From assembly GCA_034509425.1 (NCBI GenBank), contig JAVTVJ010000372.1, forward strand, positions 310,001-374,000: DNA of 64,000 nucleotides, written 5' to 3'. The translations under genes were made by a program, and so were the position numbers. Positions 51,801 through 61,935 of the stretch are shown one piece after another (position 1 is the stretch's first letter; each line of letters opens with the position of its first letter). The stretch is from Eopsaltria australis. Taxonomy: Eukaryota > Chordata > Aves > Passeriformes > Petroicidae. The notes under the pieces were generated by a model that searched no databases, was not told the origin of the DNA, and saw only the letters and a list, made by a program, of their open reading frames with translations.

Positions 51801-52463
51801 AGGAGTTATTATAAAAAGACAATATATAATTAAATGTAACATTCTTTTGCAAAAGAAAAATCCCCATACAGGATCATTTCGCCAGAGCTAGGGATACCTG
51901 GGAATGTAAACTAAATAATTTTTGGCTGCTGGTTATTGCCATTTGACAGTTTCTCTATAGGCTGTGTAAAACAGAGAAGTGGTCTTAGCCACCTCCTTAC
52001 AACTGCAGGCCATAAAAATTCCTTTTGTGCTAACTACTCTTTCCATAGAAAATGATTTGTCTCATCTAGCTCCATGGCATATGACAGTTGTCAATACAGA
52101 GGAGTCCCATGTCATTTCAAATGCCTCTCAGAATGTTTTCTGGCCTCCAGATGGATCTAGTGGACATTGCTTGCTCCAGGGGGACATCTCGGGTACCGTA
52201 TGTCACAGACATTAGGAATTTATAGTTAGGCAACTGAACAGTTACCTACATGTTCAGTAAGGGAATATTAGACACCCAGCTCTCATGCAGACGCATAAAT
52301 ATTGACAGTTATTTAGGTTTAGGCTTTGAATTTGAAGTGCAATTTGAATTCTACCCCTCAAATTACAGAAGATTAATTCTATTCTTCATATTTTCCTCTG
52401 GTGTTTACACCATACAGCTGGCTGTCACCAATCAACTCCTTGATTTCCATTGCCCCAGTATAA
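48859..52463. other. Non-coding DNA with a pyrimidine-rich stretch
   Basis: About 50000-50370 is strongly T/C-rich on plus, ending in a splice-acceptor-like TTTTTCCTTCCAG. The frame crossing it (50233-50583) is Phe/Leu/Ser-rich because of that composition. An A16 run lies at 51448-51463. No other element was recognised. Confidence 0.5.
51448..51463 (+). repeat. A16 homopolymer
   Basis: Sixteen consecutive A residues followed by GTTTGCC. Confidence 0.9.
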
Positions 52464-53338
52464 CTCCACAACCTTGTCAAGCACAGTGGTGAGACTGACT
52501 GGCCTGTAATTCCCAGGTATTCCTTTTTTCCCTTTTTTAAAAATTGAGGTTATGTTTCCACTTTTCCAGTCAGTGGGAACTTCACCATAATGCCACAATT
52601 TATCAAATATGATGGGTAGTGACTTAGTGATTTCATCCACCACTTCCCTCAGGACCTGTGGATGAATTTCATCAGTTCCATGGACTTGTGCACCTTCAGG
52701 TTTCTTAGATGGTCTCAGACCTGACTGTGTCTTACCAGTAGGTGGTTCTTCATTCTCCCAAATCCCTGCCTTTGGCTTCTGCAGCTCAGGCAGTGTGGTT
52801 GGAACACCTGTTGATGAACACCAAGGCTATCTCAACCTTCTCCATATCCTGGGTGGCCATGTCTCTCATTTCCTTCCAGAGAGGGTTCACATTTTTCCCA
52901 TCTTCCTTTTATCAGTGAGGTACCTACAGAAGCTTAGCTTGTTGCCCTCAGTATCCCTGGGCATGTTTAACTCTACCAGCTTTCCTAACCTGATCCCTTG
53001 TCTTCAGACAATTTCTCTGCATTCCTCACATTCTACTGTCCTTGCTTCCTCTCTCTCGTAGGCTTTCTTCTTGTGTCTGAGTTCGCCCAGGGGCTCCTTG
53101 TTCATTCATGCAGGCCTTCTAAGGCTTCTGCCTGACTTCCACTTGGTTGAAATCCCTCCTGAACTGCGGGGAGGTGATCCTTGAATACAGACCAGCTTTC
53201 CTGTGCCCTTCTTCCCCTCAGGGCTTTATCCCATGGTACATTACCAAGCAGATCCTTGATGAAGCCAAAGTCTGCTTCTCTGAAGTGCAGGGTAGTGAGT
53301 TTGCTGTATGCTTTCCTTGCCACCCTATAGATCTTAAA
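52464..53338 (-). pseudogene. CR1 ORF2 relic: linker plus N-terminal reverse transcriptase
   Basis: From 53338 the peptide FKIYRVARKAYSKLTTLHF leads into READFGFIKDLLGNVPWDKA, the CR1 ORF2 segment that normally lies just after the endonuclease. Broken frames continue through 52700. The frame 52643-52464 then gives VPTDWKSGNITSIFKKGKK and GNYRPVSLTTVLDKVVE, the well-known N-terminal reverse transcriptase motifs of CR1 and related LINEs. The homology ends there, before the YADD/FADD palm motif, so no polymerase could be made. This enzyme family copies LINE RNA into DNA at a nicked target. Confidence 0.9.
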
Positions 53339-53339
53339 T

Positions 53340-53800
53340 AAGGAAGCTGAACTTGTGGCTGTGGCACCAGTCCTGTAACCATTTGTCAATCAACCAGATT
53401 TGACTGGCCCTTTCAAACCCCTTCCTTGCGACTAGGAGAACTGGTGAATAAAATACTGGCTCTGCAAAGTTCCTTACTGTTACTCCTTGGGCTCTGTAAT
53501 CCTTCCTGATCCTCCTCAGCCTGCTCCTGCCTGCATCACTGGTGCCCACACAAAATAACAGCAGCAGATACTGCTTTGTGGACAAGGCTTGGCAGTCTCT
53601 CAGTGACATCCCTGATGCCAGCCCCCAGTAAGCAGCACTCCTCTCTAGAGAGCACGTCAGGCCAGCAAATGGATGCTCCTGCACCTCCCAAAAGGGAGTT
53701 ACCTACTACTGCAACCCACCACCTTTTCTCATTTGCACTGGGTTTTGTACAGGGAACAAATTTATTTTTCAGTGCATCACACAACGCTCGAACAAAGAAT
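53340..53800 (-). pseudogene. CR1 ORF1 SGNH/esterase-like relic
   Basis: CR1-type LINEs carry an SGNH (GDSL) esterase-like domain in ORF1. Here the first frame has RWWVAVVGNSLLGG, aligning with the block VVGDSLLRG that holds the nucleophile Ser. The Ser is kept (codon 53695-53697) but the preceding Asp is Asn. Next come CWPDVLSREECCLLGAGIRD and VTERLPSLV, matching the CRPDxxSREVCCLPGARIRD segment. A frameshift near 53578 moves the frame, which continues with LLLLFCVGTSD (family LLLFHVGTND, with Asn changed to Ser in the second conserved block) and then IRKDYRAQGV and DKWLQDWC. The domain stops near 53340 before the C-terminal His block (DGIHLT), which is missing. It is non-functional. Confidence 0.85.
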
Positions 53801-53875
53801 TAATAATGCTGTGTTTGATCCAGAGCTGGTAGCCAAAAGGAAGTCTTGTCTATGTTATGCTCTTAAGCTAATCTC

Positions 53876-53970
53876 ATGATATTTAAATTGCTTAAATTAT
53901 TTAAATAGTTTAAATAATTTAAACTAATCTATTTGAAATATTCAATTATTTAAATTAATAAATCACTAAC
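53876..53970. repeat. AT palindrome cluster with perfect 14-bp arms
   Basis: TTAAATTATTTAAA (53892-53905) and its exact complement TTTAAATAATTTAA (53909-53922) are separated by TAG. Further TTTAAAT/ATTTAAA words surround them. No C or G occurs from 53892 to 53923 except the spacer G. Confidence 0.95.
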
Positions 53971-54939
53971 CATGCTGGGGTCAGAATTAGGAGTCTGTTC
54001 ATGAGGATTTGCTATCAGTGTTTCCTTGATTACTGATGGGTGCCGGCAACAACTGAAACATCACAGGTAGAGTAGTTATTTCTGCATGCAAAGAAATTTA
54101 CAGTTTCAGTGCCTTATACAATACTGTGCAACGATGTTCTAATATTTGGCTTTTCAGGTAACCACTGAATTCAGGGAACTCTGAAAATAACAGATATTCC
54201 CATTATTTTTGGCTTCTCAGTGGACATGTACATCCAGTTCCTACAAGGAACACTAATTAAGTGTTGGAGGCTTATCTATCAAGTGTCTCAGTATTCATTA
54301 AACTCACAAATTACCACTGCAATGTTCAGAGCTAAGTAACTACAGGATACATACACAACTCACTGCATTTATCTCTCTGCTTTTATCAGTATGCATCTGC
54401 TTTAAAGACTACCCCAGACTGATCAGCCATGTTATCAGGATTATTTGCTTTCTGGAAATGTTAAAGAGATCAATGAGGACTGAAATCCCTTTATGACAGG
54501 CACCGTGCCTCCTTTCCTTTAATAGCCAATCTCTGCAGGAGTGCTTCCAGACTTCAAAGGCAAGATCAGCTAACTCTTCTTGTAAAATAGGCCAAAGTCT
54601 ACCCAGAGAGTGCAAAAACATGTGTAAAATTGGATACAAACTGACAAGGCCTTCAGATGTACTGTACCTAATGAAAGAACTCTGAAAACCTGAAATATGT
54701 GACTGAGGTTGGAGCCTGTAAAATTGCTGCAGTTTTGCCAACATAATATTCTCCTACAGACTTGGAAACACATAAGAAACTCAAACATTATAGAACAAAG
54801 ATGGATAAAAGGTACAAAAAAAATCTAGATTTTATACGCTTTATGGTGAATTATATTTTTAGGATGAATCCAAATGATACATTTCACTATTACACAATGA
54901 GAGTGTTCCTACTCAATTCAAGTAATTAATTAGCCAAGA
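53971..54939. other. Non-coding DNA, nothing recognised
   Basis: Minus-strand frames of 111 and 72 codons overlap at 54409-54788 without recognisable similarity. No repeat was identified. Confidence 0.5.
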
Positions 54940-55521
54940 TGGTGGGTTGGCCCTGGCCAGCTGCCAAACAAACACCCACTCACTCACTCACTCACTCACT
55001 CAACTCCTCTCTCCCCTGGGATGGTGAGAAAGTAGAAAGAAGGTGAGAATACTCACAGAGTGAGTTCAAAACAGTTTAACAGAGAAAACAAAGGAGGCAC
55101 GTGCAAGAAAAACAAAGTAAGTATTGAATTCATTACTTCCCATGGGCCAGCAGATATCCAGCCTCTTCCTGGGCAGCAGGGTCTCTGCATACACAATAGT
55201 TATTTGGCAAGACAAATGCCGTAACTTCCCCTTCCTCTTCTTTCTGCCAGTTTTTATTTCTGGGCACAATGACATAGGATATGGGCTATCCCTCTGGTCA
55301 GTGAGGATCAACTGTCCCAGATGTGTCTCCATTGTGCCCTACCCCAGCCTTCTCACTGGGGTAAGCAAGGGGGAGAAAACCTTGATGCTGTGCAAGCACA
55401 GTTCAGCAAAAGCCAATACACTGATGTGTTACCAACTCTGTTTCAGCCACAAATCCAAAGCACAGCACCACACAAGCTGTTGTGATGAAAATTAACTCCA
55501 CCCCAAGCAGAGCCAAAGGGA
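54940..55521 (-). mobile_element. Solo-LTR-like bird ERV LTR, minus strand (copy B)
   Basis: This is the same LTR family as the copy at 35.76-36.32 kb but preserves the distal end. It ends (minus-strand 3' end) at TGGTGGGTTGGCCCTGGCC (54940 on), the expected inverted TG...CA terminus. Shared landmarks in order are TTCATTACTTCCCATGGGCC (55130 on), a block at 55277-55304 corresponding to the GGAATATCCC...CAGT segment of copy A, GTGCAAGCACAGTTCAGCA, and AAAATTAACTCCACCCCAAG at the other end. The poly-A region lies around 55065-55080. No internal retroviral sequence flanks it. The minus-strand 5' terminus near 55521 is decayed and the target duplication is not visible. Confidence 0.82.
54976..55002 (+). 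repeat. (CACT)n microsatellite inside the LTR
   Basis: Six to seven CACT units. Confidence 0.93.
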
Positions 55522-55676
55522 AATTAGAATTTGTCTGAGTGGCTGGATAGTAAATACATAATAAAGACTAGTTAAAGCATAACTGGGTTGATGAATTGTG
55601 GGTGGAAGAAGCATGTAGAAGGGCCACCAAATACGAGCAAATAGGGACTTAAACAAGGATCCCATTGTCCTTAAAA
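55522..55676. other. Short spacer, nothing recognised
   Basis: A-rich sequence between the LTR and the CR1 tail. Confidence 0.5.
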
Positions 55677-55822
55677 CACACAGAATTATAGAAAGGCTAT
55701 TGTGTTGGAAGGAACCTTAAAGACCATCCAGTTCCAACCCTCCCTGCAATGGGCAGGGACACCTTCCACTAGACCAGGTCTCTGAGAGTCCCATCCAACC
55801 TGGCCTTGAACACTTTGCAAGA
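55677..55822 (-). mobile_element. CR1 LINE 3' tail fragment, minus strand (copy 5)
   Basis: The complement of CAGTTCCAACCCTCCCTGCA, GGGCAGGGACACCTTCCACT and CATCCAACCTGGCCTTGAA is the last part of the CR1 3' untranslated region. The tail lies at the low-coordinate end (CACAGAATTATAG, 55678-55690). It is a heavily 5'-truncated insertion of about 145 bp. Confidence 0.93.
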
Positions 55823-57129
55823 GTTTCAGTGATCCCACACAAAGGGTAAAGAGAAGAAAGCAAAGTGTTTCATGAAGGTGGAGGATCTCGCCCTCAAGCA
55901 GTATTACAGAACCAGCATCCTGTGGGGAGAAAAGAAGGGGACGTTATGCAAGAAGCATAAGTAGAAGTGTAAAACATTTTCTTGAAAACACTGCAATGTG
56001 AACAGTACATGCAAATTCTTTCTTCTGACAAAAAGGGCTAATCAAGCCAGTGAGACAGGCATGCAATTTCAAAGTTCTTCCAGTTTTGAGCAGTTTCCAT
56101 ACATCTAGGCACAACCCCTGCTTTTTGCACTGTTTTATGAGAGAAAGTGGTGATTTTCTTTACATTAGTGTTTCCCACAAACCCAACCACAAGTGAGCTC
56201 ACTCATCCGTTTGTGCAAATGGAAGTGGGTTTTCAAACCTGGTGTTTTATGCAAAAAAGAGTTTTGGACCTCTGCTTTGGCCTGGAATCCATCCAGCTGT
56301 CACTGAGGACAAAAATTTTTCCAGTAAAATAAAAATACAAAAAATCATTTTTTCTTTGACACTCTGTACCTCAGATCATTCTCTTCAAGAACTTGGCTTA
56401 CCCTGTTGTCAATACACATTGTTTGGTCACTGTTTTGGATTTCTTGCTATGCACAAGAAGTTTTCTCACTATCTTTCGTCAACTCTTCCAAGAATTAATC
56501 TGGCAGTGCTGACCATTCTGGCCTGATCCAGAAAAACACTTAAGGCTGTCTTTAAGCACCCGAGTAGTTCTAACCAGACTGAGCTCATAATACTATTGTT
56601 TTACAAGATGGTGAAATATCTGTTTACTCATTAAAGTCTGAATATTAAGATTCAAGATTGCTTGTTCTATCCATTACAGATGTTTTCTCCTCATAAATGA
56701 CAATCAAAATTTCATTTGTTTGATGTTTATATCTTTGTTCAGTTTTCTACTCTATTGAATAACTCTCAGTGAAAAATTCCAGGCTTTTCTCGAACAATTT
56801 ATTGTTCTTTTCTTTTCTTCATTATTATTAATGGGAAATTCCAAACTTTGCAGATAAGATTTATATACACTTTTAAATAGGTCAGAAAAAGAGAATATCA
56901 GAAAAGTTTAAAAAGCTTGTTTTGCAATTTATGGCTTTATTGAAAAAAACAAAATAAAAAACCAAAACAACAACAACAACAACAACAAAAAAAACCCAAA
57001 GCTTCAACTGCTTTAAAAAGTATAAAACTGCCAAAACCTCTGTGACTGATGCACCACAAAGGAGTCAGTCTTGCAAACATTTACATGCTCAATTAATTTT
57101 AAGCACGAGTAGCTTGTACACCTCACTGT
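55823..57129. other. AT-rich non-coding DNA
   Basis: Frames up to 94 codons without similarity. An (AAC)n run is the only repeat recognised. Confidence 0.55.
56966..56988 (+). repeat. (AAC)n microsatellite
   Basis: Seven to eight AAC units followed by an A-rich run. Confidence 0.93.
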
Positions 57130-57236
57130 ACACTTTCATTAATGACCTAAATAATAGGAGACAGAACATGACTATTAAGCTTTCAGATGACACTATGAGA
57201 GGAGAAATAACAATGTTCTGTTGCAAAAAGAGTTAG
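57130..57236 (+). pseudogene. Old CR1 reverse transcriptase palm relic
   Basis: TTTCATTAATGACCTAAATA and the following bases translate to TFINDLNN...TIKLSDDTM, which lines up with the CR1 palm segment IFINDLDDG...LSKFADDTK. The two catalytic Asp residues of the [FY]ADD motif are present as LSDD. The block upstream (GVPQGSVLGP in CR1) is not recognisable, and the frame stops at 57236. With the CR1 3' end at 58.07 kb on the same strand it may be one old element. Confidence 0.5.
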
Positions 57237-58064
57237 ACTTTATATTTGCTGCATAATAATAGATTTACTTCCGTTTTCAAAGGGATTTTTCTTTTGTTTA
57301 ACTCTTTTCCTTCTTTGGTAAACTCTCTTAATACAGACAGAAAAAACAATAACACCCTTTTCCAAGCAATCTATTTAGATTCTCCAGTAATTGATCACCT
57401 TCTCATCTTATTACCATGACTGTGCTCCAGATTGTGCTTATTTTTACATGTAACTGTATAGTGTTTCAAGCAAGTCAAGCATTTTCTTTCTTCTATGACT
57501 TTCTGATTCTCCCTTCCCTGGGGATACTTATCATCTTTGTGTCAGTGGATTTTAGTGGAAATGTCCATATATTTCTTCTGCACTCATGGATATGTTTTGT
57601 TTTGGAGAGTCCATTTACTCAAGGGAAAATATTTCAGTTTTTTTTTTCCTGGATCTCCAGGTTTATTTTTATCTCTGGAGAGAACTGAGGAGATTGGCTT
57701 CTGGATAAAAACACTGTGACTTTGGTCATACAATACTGATAGATACCACTTCTCTTTATGGTGCATTAAAAATGCAGCTTATTTGCATGGCCTTACATTA
57801 GAACATACAGATTAAAACACCAAGGTCTATTCATAGTATTCTCAGTGATATTTTTTGTTCTAGGATTCTTCACCTTTTTTTACTCATTTTTGAGACAAAG
57901 TACGACTTTTTGTAAGACTGCTTAAGATTTTTCTAAAGCTTTTGGCTGTGTCTTTTTGAAAAGATGACTGAATTTGAGCAGAACTACAATAATTTTTAAC
58001 AAACATTATCTGAGTGTGCTGTACATCCTACAGTACTAAAACCTTCCTACATTTGCTAGTTCAA
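57237..58064. other. AT-rich DNA between two CR1-like pieces
   Basis: A T-rich frame of 90 codons (57416-57688), rich in Phe, Ile and Leu, is probably composition-driven. No CR1 similarity was seen here. Confidence 0.5.
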
Positions 58065-58430
58065 AGAGTTCAAATGGGAAGGAATGAAAAAGACAGAGCC
58101 AGACTCCTCACAGTGTCACCAGGTGACAGGATGAGATGCATTGAAACACAAAAAATGCCATTTCAGAAGAAGAAAAAGCTTTTTTTTACAATGAACATAA
58201 TCAAACACTAGAACAGTGGTCAAGACAGCTTGCAGACACTCCTCAGAGATGCAGACACTCCTCAGAGATGCTCAAAATCCAACTGGACACAAAGGTCTGT
58301 GCAAGTGGCTCTAACTGACCCAGCTTTGAGCAGGTGGATTGGACTAAGAAACCTGCAGAGATTTCTGACAACCTCAGCTGCACTGTGAGTCGATGATTAT
58401 GAAACCTGACTCTTCACTGCTGATGCTGAA
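58065..58430 (+). mobile_element. Old CR1-type LINE 3' portion, plus strand (copy 6)
   Basis: Landmarks in order: ACAGAGCCAGACTCCTCACA, GTGTCACCAGGTGACAGGAT, TGCCATTTCAGAAGAAGAAA, CACTAGAACAGTGG, ATGCTCAAAATCCAACTGGA and GCTTTGAGCAGGTGGATTGG. These follow the CR1 3' region (GAGCCAGGCTC...GTGCCCAGTGACAGGA...ACTGGAACAGG...TGAGCAGGGGGGTTGGACTAG). It is much more diverged than copies 1-5 and its terminal repeat is not clear. Confidence 0.7.
58232..58269 (+). repeat. Perfect 19-bp tandem duplication
   Basis: GCAGACACTCCTCAGAGAT occurs twice back to back (58232-58250 and 58251-58269) inside the old CR1. Perfect identity within a strongly diverged element means the duplication is younger than the insertion. 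Confidence 0.97.
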
Positions 58431-61400
58431 ATACCCATCTAGGATGTGGAGAGCTGCCTTTCAAAAACTACAGCAGTAGAAAATTTGGTCATCTTCAAAA
58501 CTGAAGTCACTCCAACAAGAAAGATTGATAATGAAACCCAAAAGGAAAGATGAAAGAGCACTTTGCTGGGATAAAAGATGCTGACACTGGGATTGTTGTT
58601 TATCTTATTCACTGGACAATGTAAAACCAGTTTCCATATTGTTAGCAGTGAAAACTGAGTAAACTTCAAAATCAGGGTTCCTGGTACTTCCTCTCCTTCC
58701 AGACATCATTAACCTTCTCATTAATAGATAAACAATATTTTAACTTCAACGGGAGAGGTGAGGTATTAAGCATCTTACTGCTTTTTTTCTCTCTTTAGCT
58801 GACTGACAGTTTCATGGTTAGTAAATTTCCTTAGACTATGAGATAACTTTTCAGTCCCAACCTTACTTGTCAATTACGTATCTTAACTGTGAAACTGTGA
58901 AACTTCTATACAAAAGACCTTGCTGCTGCTCAGTGGGTTGATGCATAGGGGCTTAAAATATAAAAATGCAATTCTGTGCCGACTAAGGAAGTCTTTATTC
59001 AACCATGACTGCATGTTTAATATCATAGCCAAGTGCTCTTGAGGTTTGTTCTGATAAGCAGAAAAGCTTATAAATCAGTTAAGGTTGGGGGTTTTTTTAA
59101 AACTATTCTTTACTAAGTGTATGTAATCCAGCAAAGAAATTAAGAGTTCAAACACCAGTCATAGGTAAATGAGATATAGGAGGTATGTGTATATATAATT
59201 ATAGTTTGTGTCCTGCAAAGATAATCTTTCTTATGGAACCATGAAAACAAACATAGAATCAAAACCACAAAAAAGGAAAGAAAGGCTAGAGAGGAAAAGA
59301 TAACAAGAAAGATTAATGTAATCTGCAGTATATTTGTCTGCTATCTGATACTCAACCTAAGAGTGTGCTCTGTAACACTGAACTATGACTCGACTGATCT
59401 GATTGGAACAAAGGAGTCAATCAGTCAGTTTGTGATGAAAAAGTGCAGGCCTTATATATTCAACTTATTTATACTAGGCAGGTCTTCTGTACAAAGCTTT
59501 TAAGTTCTGGTAGAAAATGTTAATGTTGCATCATGAACCAGTTGTAATAATATTAAAGGGTATTATTTTGGTCATATTTGCAGAGTGCATTTACTATTAA
59601 TTACAAAAAGGGAAGTGAAATTAAAAGAATATTCAATTTCCCAATTTCTATTTTGAAGGCATCACTAGTATTCTTGTAGCATAACATTTTACAGAAAATA
59701 TTTACCTTTTTTGGTTGTTAACTCTTCCTCATTTAAGAATATTTGTCAAAATGTGTCTGGCTAAAGCCACAAGACCCTGGGTCTCAGTTTCCAATAGGGT
59801 TGTGCTGTACTGGCCTGCCAGCTTGTTTGGAAACCACTCAAGAATCTCGAGTAGGGCACTGTATAACAATGACAAAACCATCAACCTGAAAGCATTATGC
59901 CACCTTTGAAAACAGGACTAAACTCGCTTGGCTGGTGCCCCTAGAGCCTCTAGTGGATTTTGTTTTACTCTGCAAAACTGTAGCACAGATAGAGAATTCT
60001 GTGGCTGACAGCCCTGTCATTCTCCTGGAGAAACAGCGGCATTTCATAGCTTCCAGTATATTCTAATGTCACCATCTAAATGGCATCATCACAACATGCT
60101 CTCCCGAGGATCTCAAATATATTCCCCTTCACGCAGAACTGTTCACCACTGCCACCTCCCCAGCCTGGCAAGGATCTCCCACAGATCCTCCATCACATCT
60201 GCATCAGAAGCAGTTGCCTCAAAAGCCCAGGGGCATCTCAGGTGGCAGCAGACACTTAAGTGTGGACAACTGGATCAAGGCCATATAGTTTGTTCACTTA
60301 TCTAGGTAATTCACAGTTGGCTGTACTGTAGACAATTCTGTTTAGATGCCTGCATCTGAATCTGAATCTGAATCCCAAATGGAGTTTTGACTTGGCATCT
60401 AATACTAAGCATAAATTTCTATAACTAGAAAAAAAGTATTTTCCGAGTCAGCATATTGACCAGAATTCTATTACAGAAAGTTTAAAGGAAGTCAGGGGTA
60501 AAATCCCTGTTTTTTTACTATATACATAGAACTAGACATTTAGAAGCTTTGCAAATTCCAGTGCTGCATATCTATGCACTTCAGTATATCAAGTGACCAT
60601 TAAATGACCTCATATGTTAGCATTTGCTAGCACAGGACTTCAAAAAATCTTCTGCATTCTTCTGAATAAAATGAATTTTACAGTAAACTAAATACATTGG
60701 CCACAGTAGATGGTTTTGGTGAAATACTTCAGAATTTATAAGCAAGAACACTGACATGATGATTGCACTGTACCATTACAATATTGCAATTACATGCAAA
60801 ACCGGGTTTGTGGATCTCTGTCATTACATTAAACGGTCACATTTATCCTTAGATTGACTTAACATGTTTTTTTAAATTTATTAACACTTTCTTATAGTAC
60901 ATTAAATTATTCCTGGAAAGACATGTTCATATATTGAAGTATCAATTTTGAAAAATTGGTTTTACATTTTAAGAAAATATTTCATTTTTCTTATCACATT
61001 TTAGAGAAGTACACTGCAGTAAGAAGAACACTGGGATTCTTCTCCACATGTCAATGGCTGGCCACACTTTTAGTTTTCAAAGCAGAAAAGTTCTAATTAA
61101 GAAACAAACATGCACTTATAAATGACAGATAAAAGCTTGCAGGAAAACTGAAAAGGCAGCCCTCTGGGTTTCTTGGATTTTTCTTAGCAGATTTCTTTGA
61201 GGATTTTTCATTCTGGAAGTTCATAATTTAATCTGATTTTTTCATCATACATACTTTAAAGAAAATCACCATGATTTTCAACACTCTATTTATTGTGCTA
61301 CACATCACAATTGGTAATTTAGAAAAATTAACAGTTTCTCTAGAACACATTATCAAAGAACATGTATAACTCTTATTTACCAGAAAGGTTTTTTCTCCCA

Positions 61401-61867
61401 CAAAATTCACTGATGCACATCCAAGAAACCCCTGGACAGAGCCTGCTGAAGATCTTTTGCACTTAATGTATAAGACTACTCAATTCAAATAATGTGTGCA
61501 ATGCTGAACCTAAGAGGCATTAATGCCAGAAACAACAACTGCACCATATCAAGCCCAGGAAAAAGTAATGGGACTAGAAAGGGAGATTTTCCAAAAATCA
61601 GAGTTTTTATTTCATCTGTAATATCGTTGATAAATGGAAATGCTACCATGCAAAATCACAGCACTTTTTTGGCCGGAAAGGCACTCATGCTAATATAATG
61701 AGTCTGGATTACAGAGGTTTGCCAAGCTTAGATCATGTATAGATTAGTAATGATGCCTTTTAATGTCTTAATGACCTCTTAATGAAATACATTTATAATG
61801 CTACAGTTTGGTGAGGACTCACTAAACATTTTTCATATCAGAACATGATGTTCAAAGCTAAGTTCTT
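58431..61867. other. AT-rich non-coding DNA, nothing recognised
   Basis: Frames up to 79 codons, with no similarity and no clear transposon. A three-unit TCTGAA run lies at 60355-60374. Confidence 0.55.
60355..60374 (+). repeat. (TCTGAA)3 hexamer run
   Basis: Three consecutive TCTGAA units plus TC. Confidence 0.85.
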
Positions 61868-61935
61868 AATAATAATTAACACATGTATTGTGCTTTTACT
61901 CTTCAAAGTGCTTTAAGAACATTAGTAATTAGTTA
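61868..61935 (+). repeat. Possible ancient amniote SINE/LINE fragment
   Basis: AATAATTAACACATGTATTG, GTGCTTTTACTCTTCAAAGT and GCTTTAAGAACATTAGTAAT resemble the phrase ...GCGCTTTTCATCTTCAAAGCGCTTTACAAACATTAATTAA, found in old interspersed repeats of many amniotes. The usual continuation (CTCACAACACCC...) is lost. Recognition is from memory of the pattern only. Confidence 0.35.

Larger units (their letters stand above)
52464..53800 (-). mobile_element. Internally deleted CR1 LINE, minus strand (copy 4)
   Basis: Read from 53800 down to 52464, the sequence carries in order the esterase-like part of CR1 ORF1, the segment between endonuclease and reverse transcriptase of ORF2, and the first motifs of the reverse transcriptase. 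The order and strand are consistent with one element. The ORF2 endonuclease and the C-terminus of ORF1 are absent, and the copy lacks the catalytic palm, the thumb and the 3' tail. It is therefore deleted internally and broken at both ends. Nucleotide blocks such as CCTGAAGGTGCACAAGTCCA (complement of 52682-52701) match bird CR1 closely. Confidence 0.9.
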
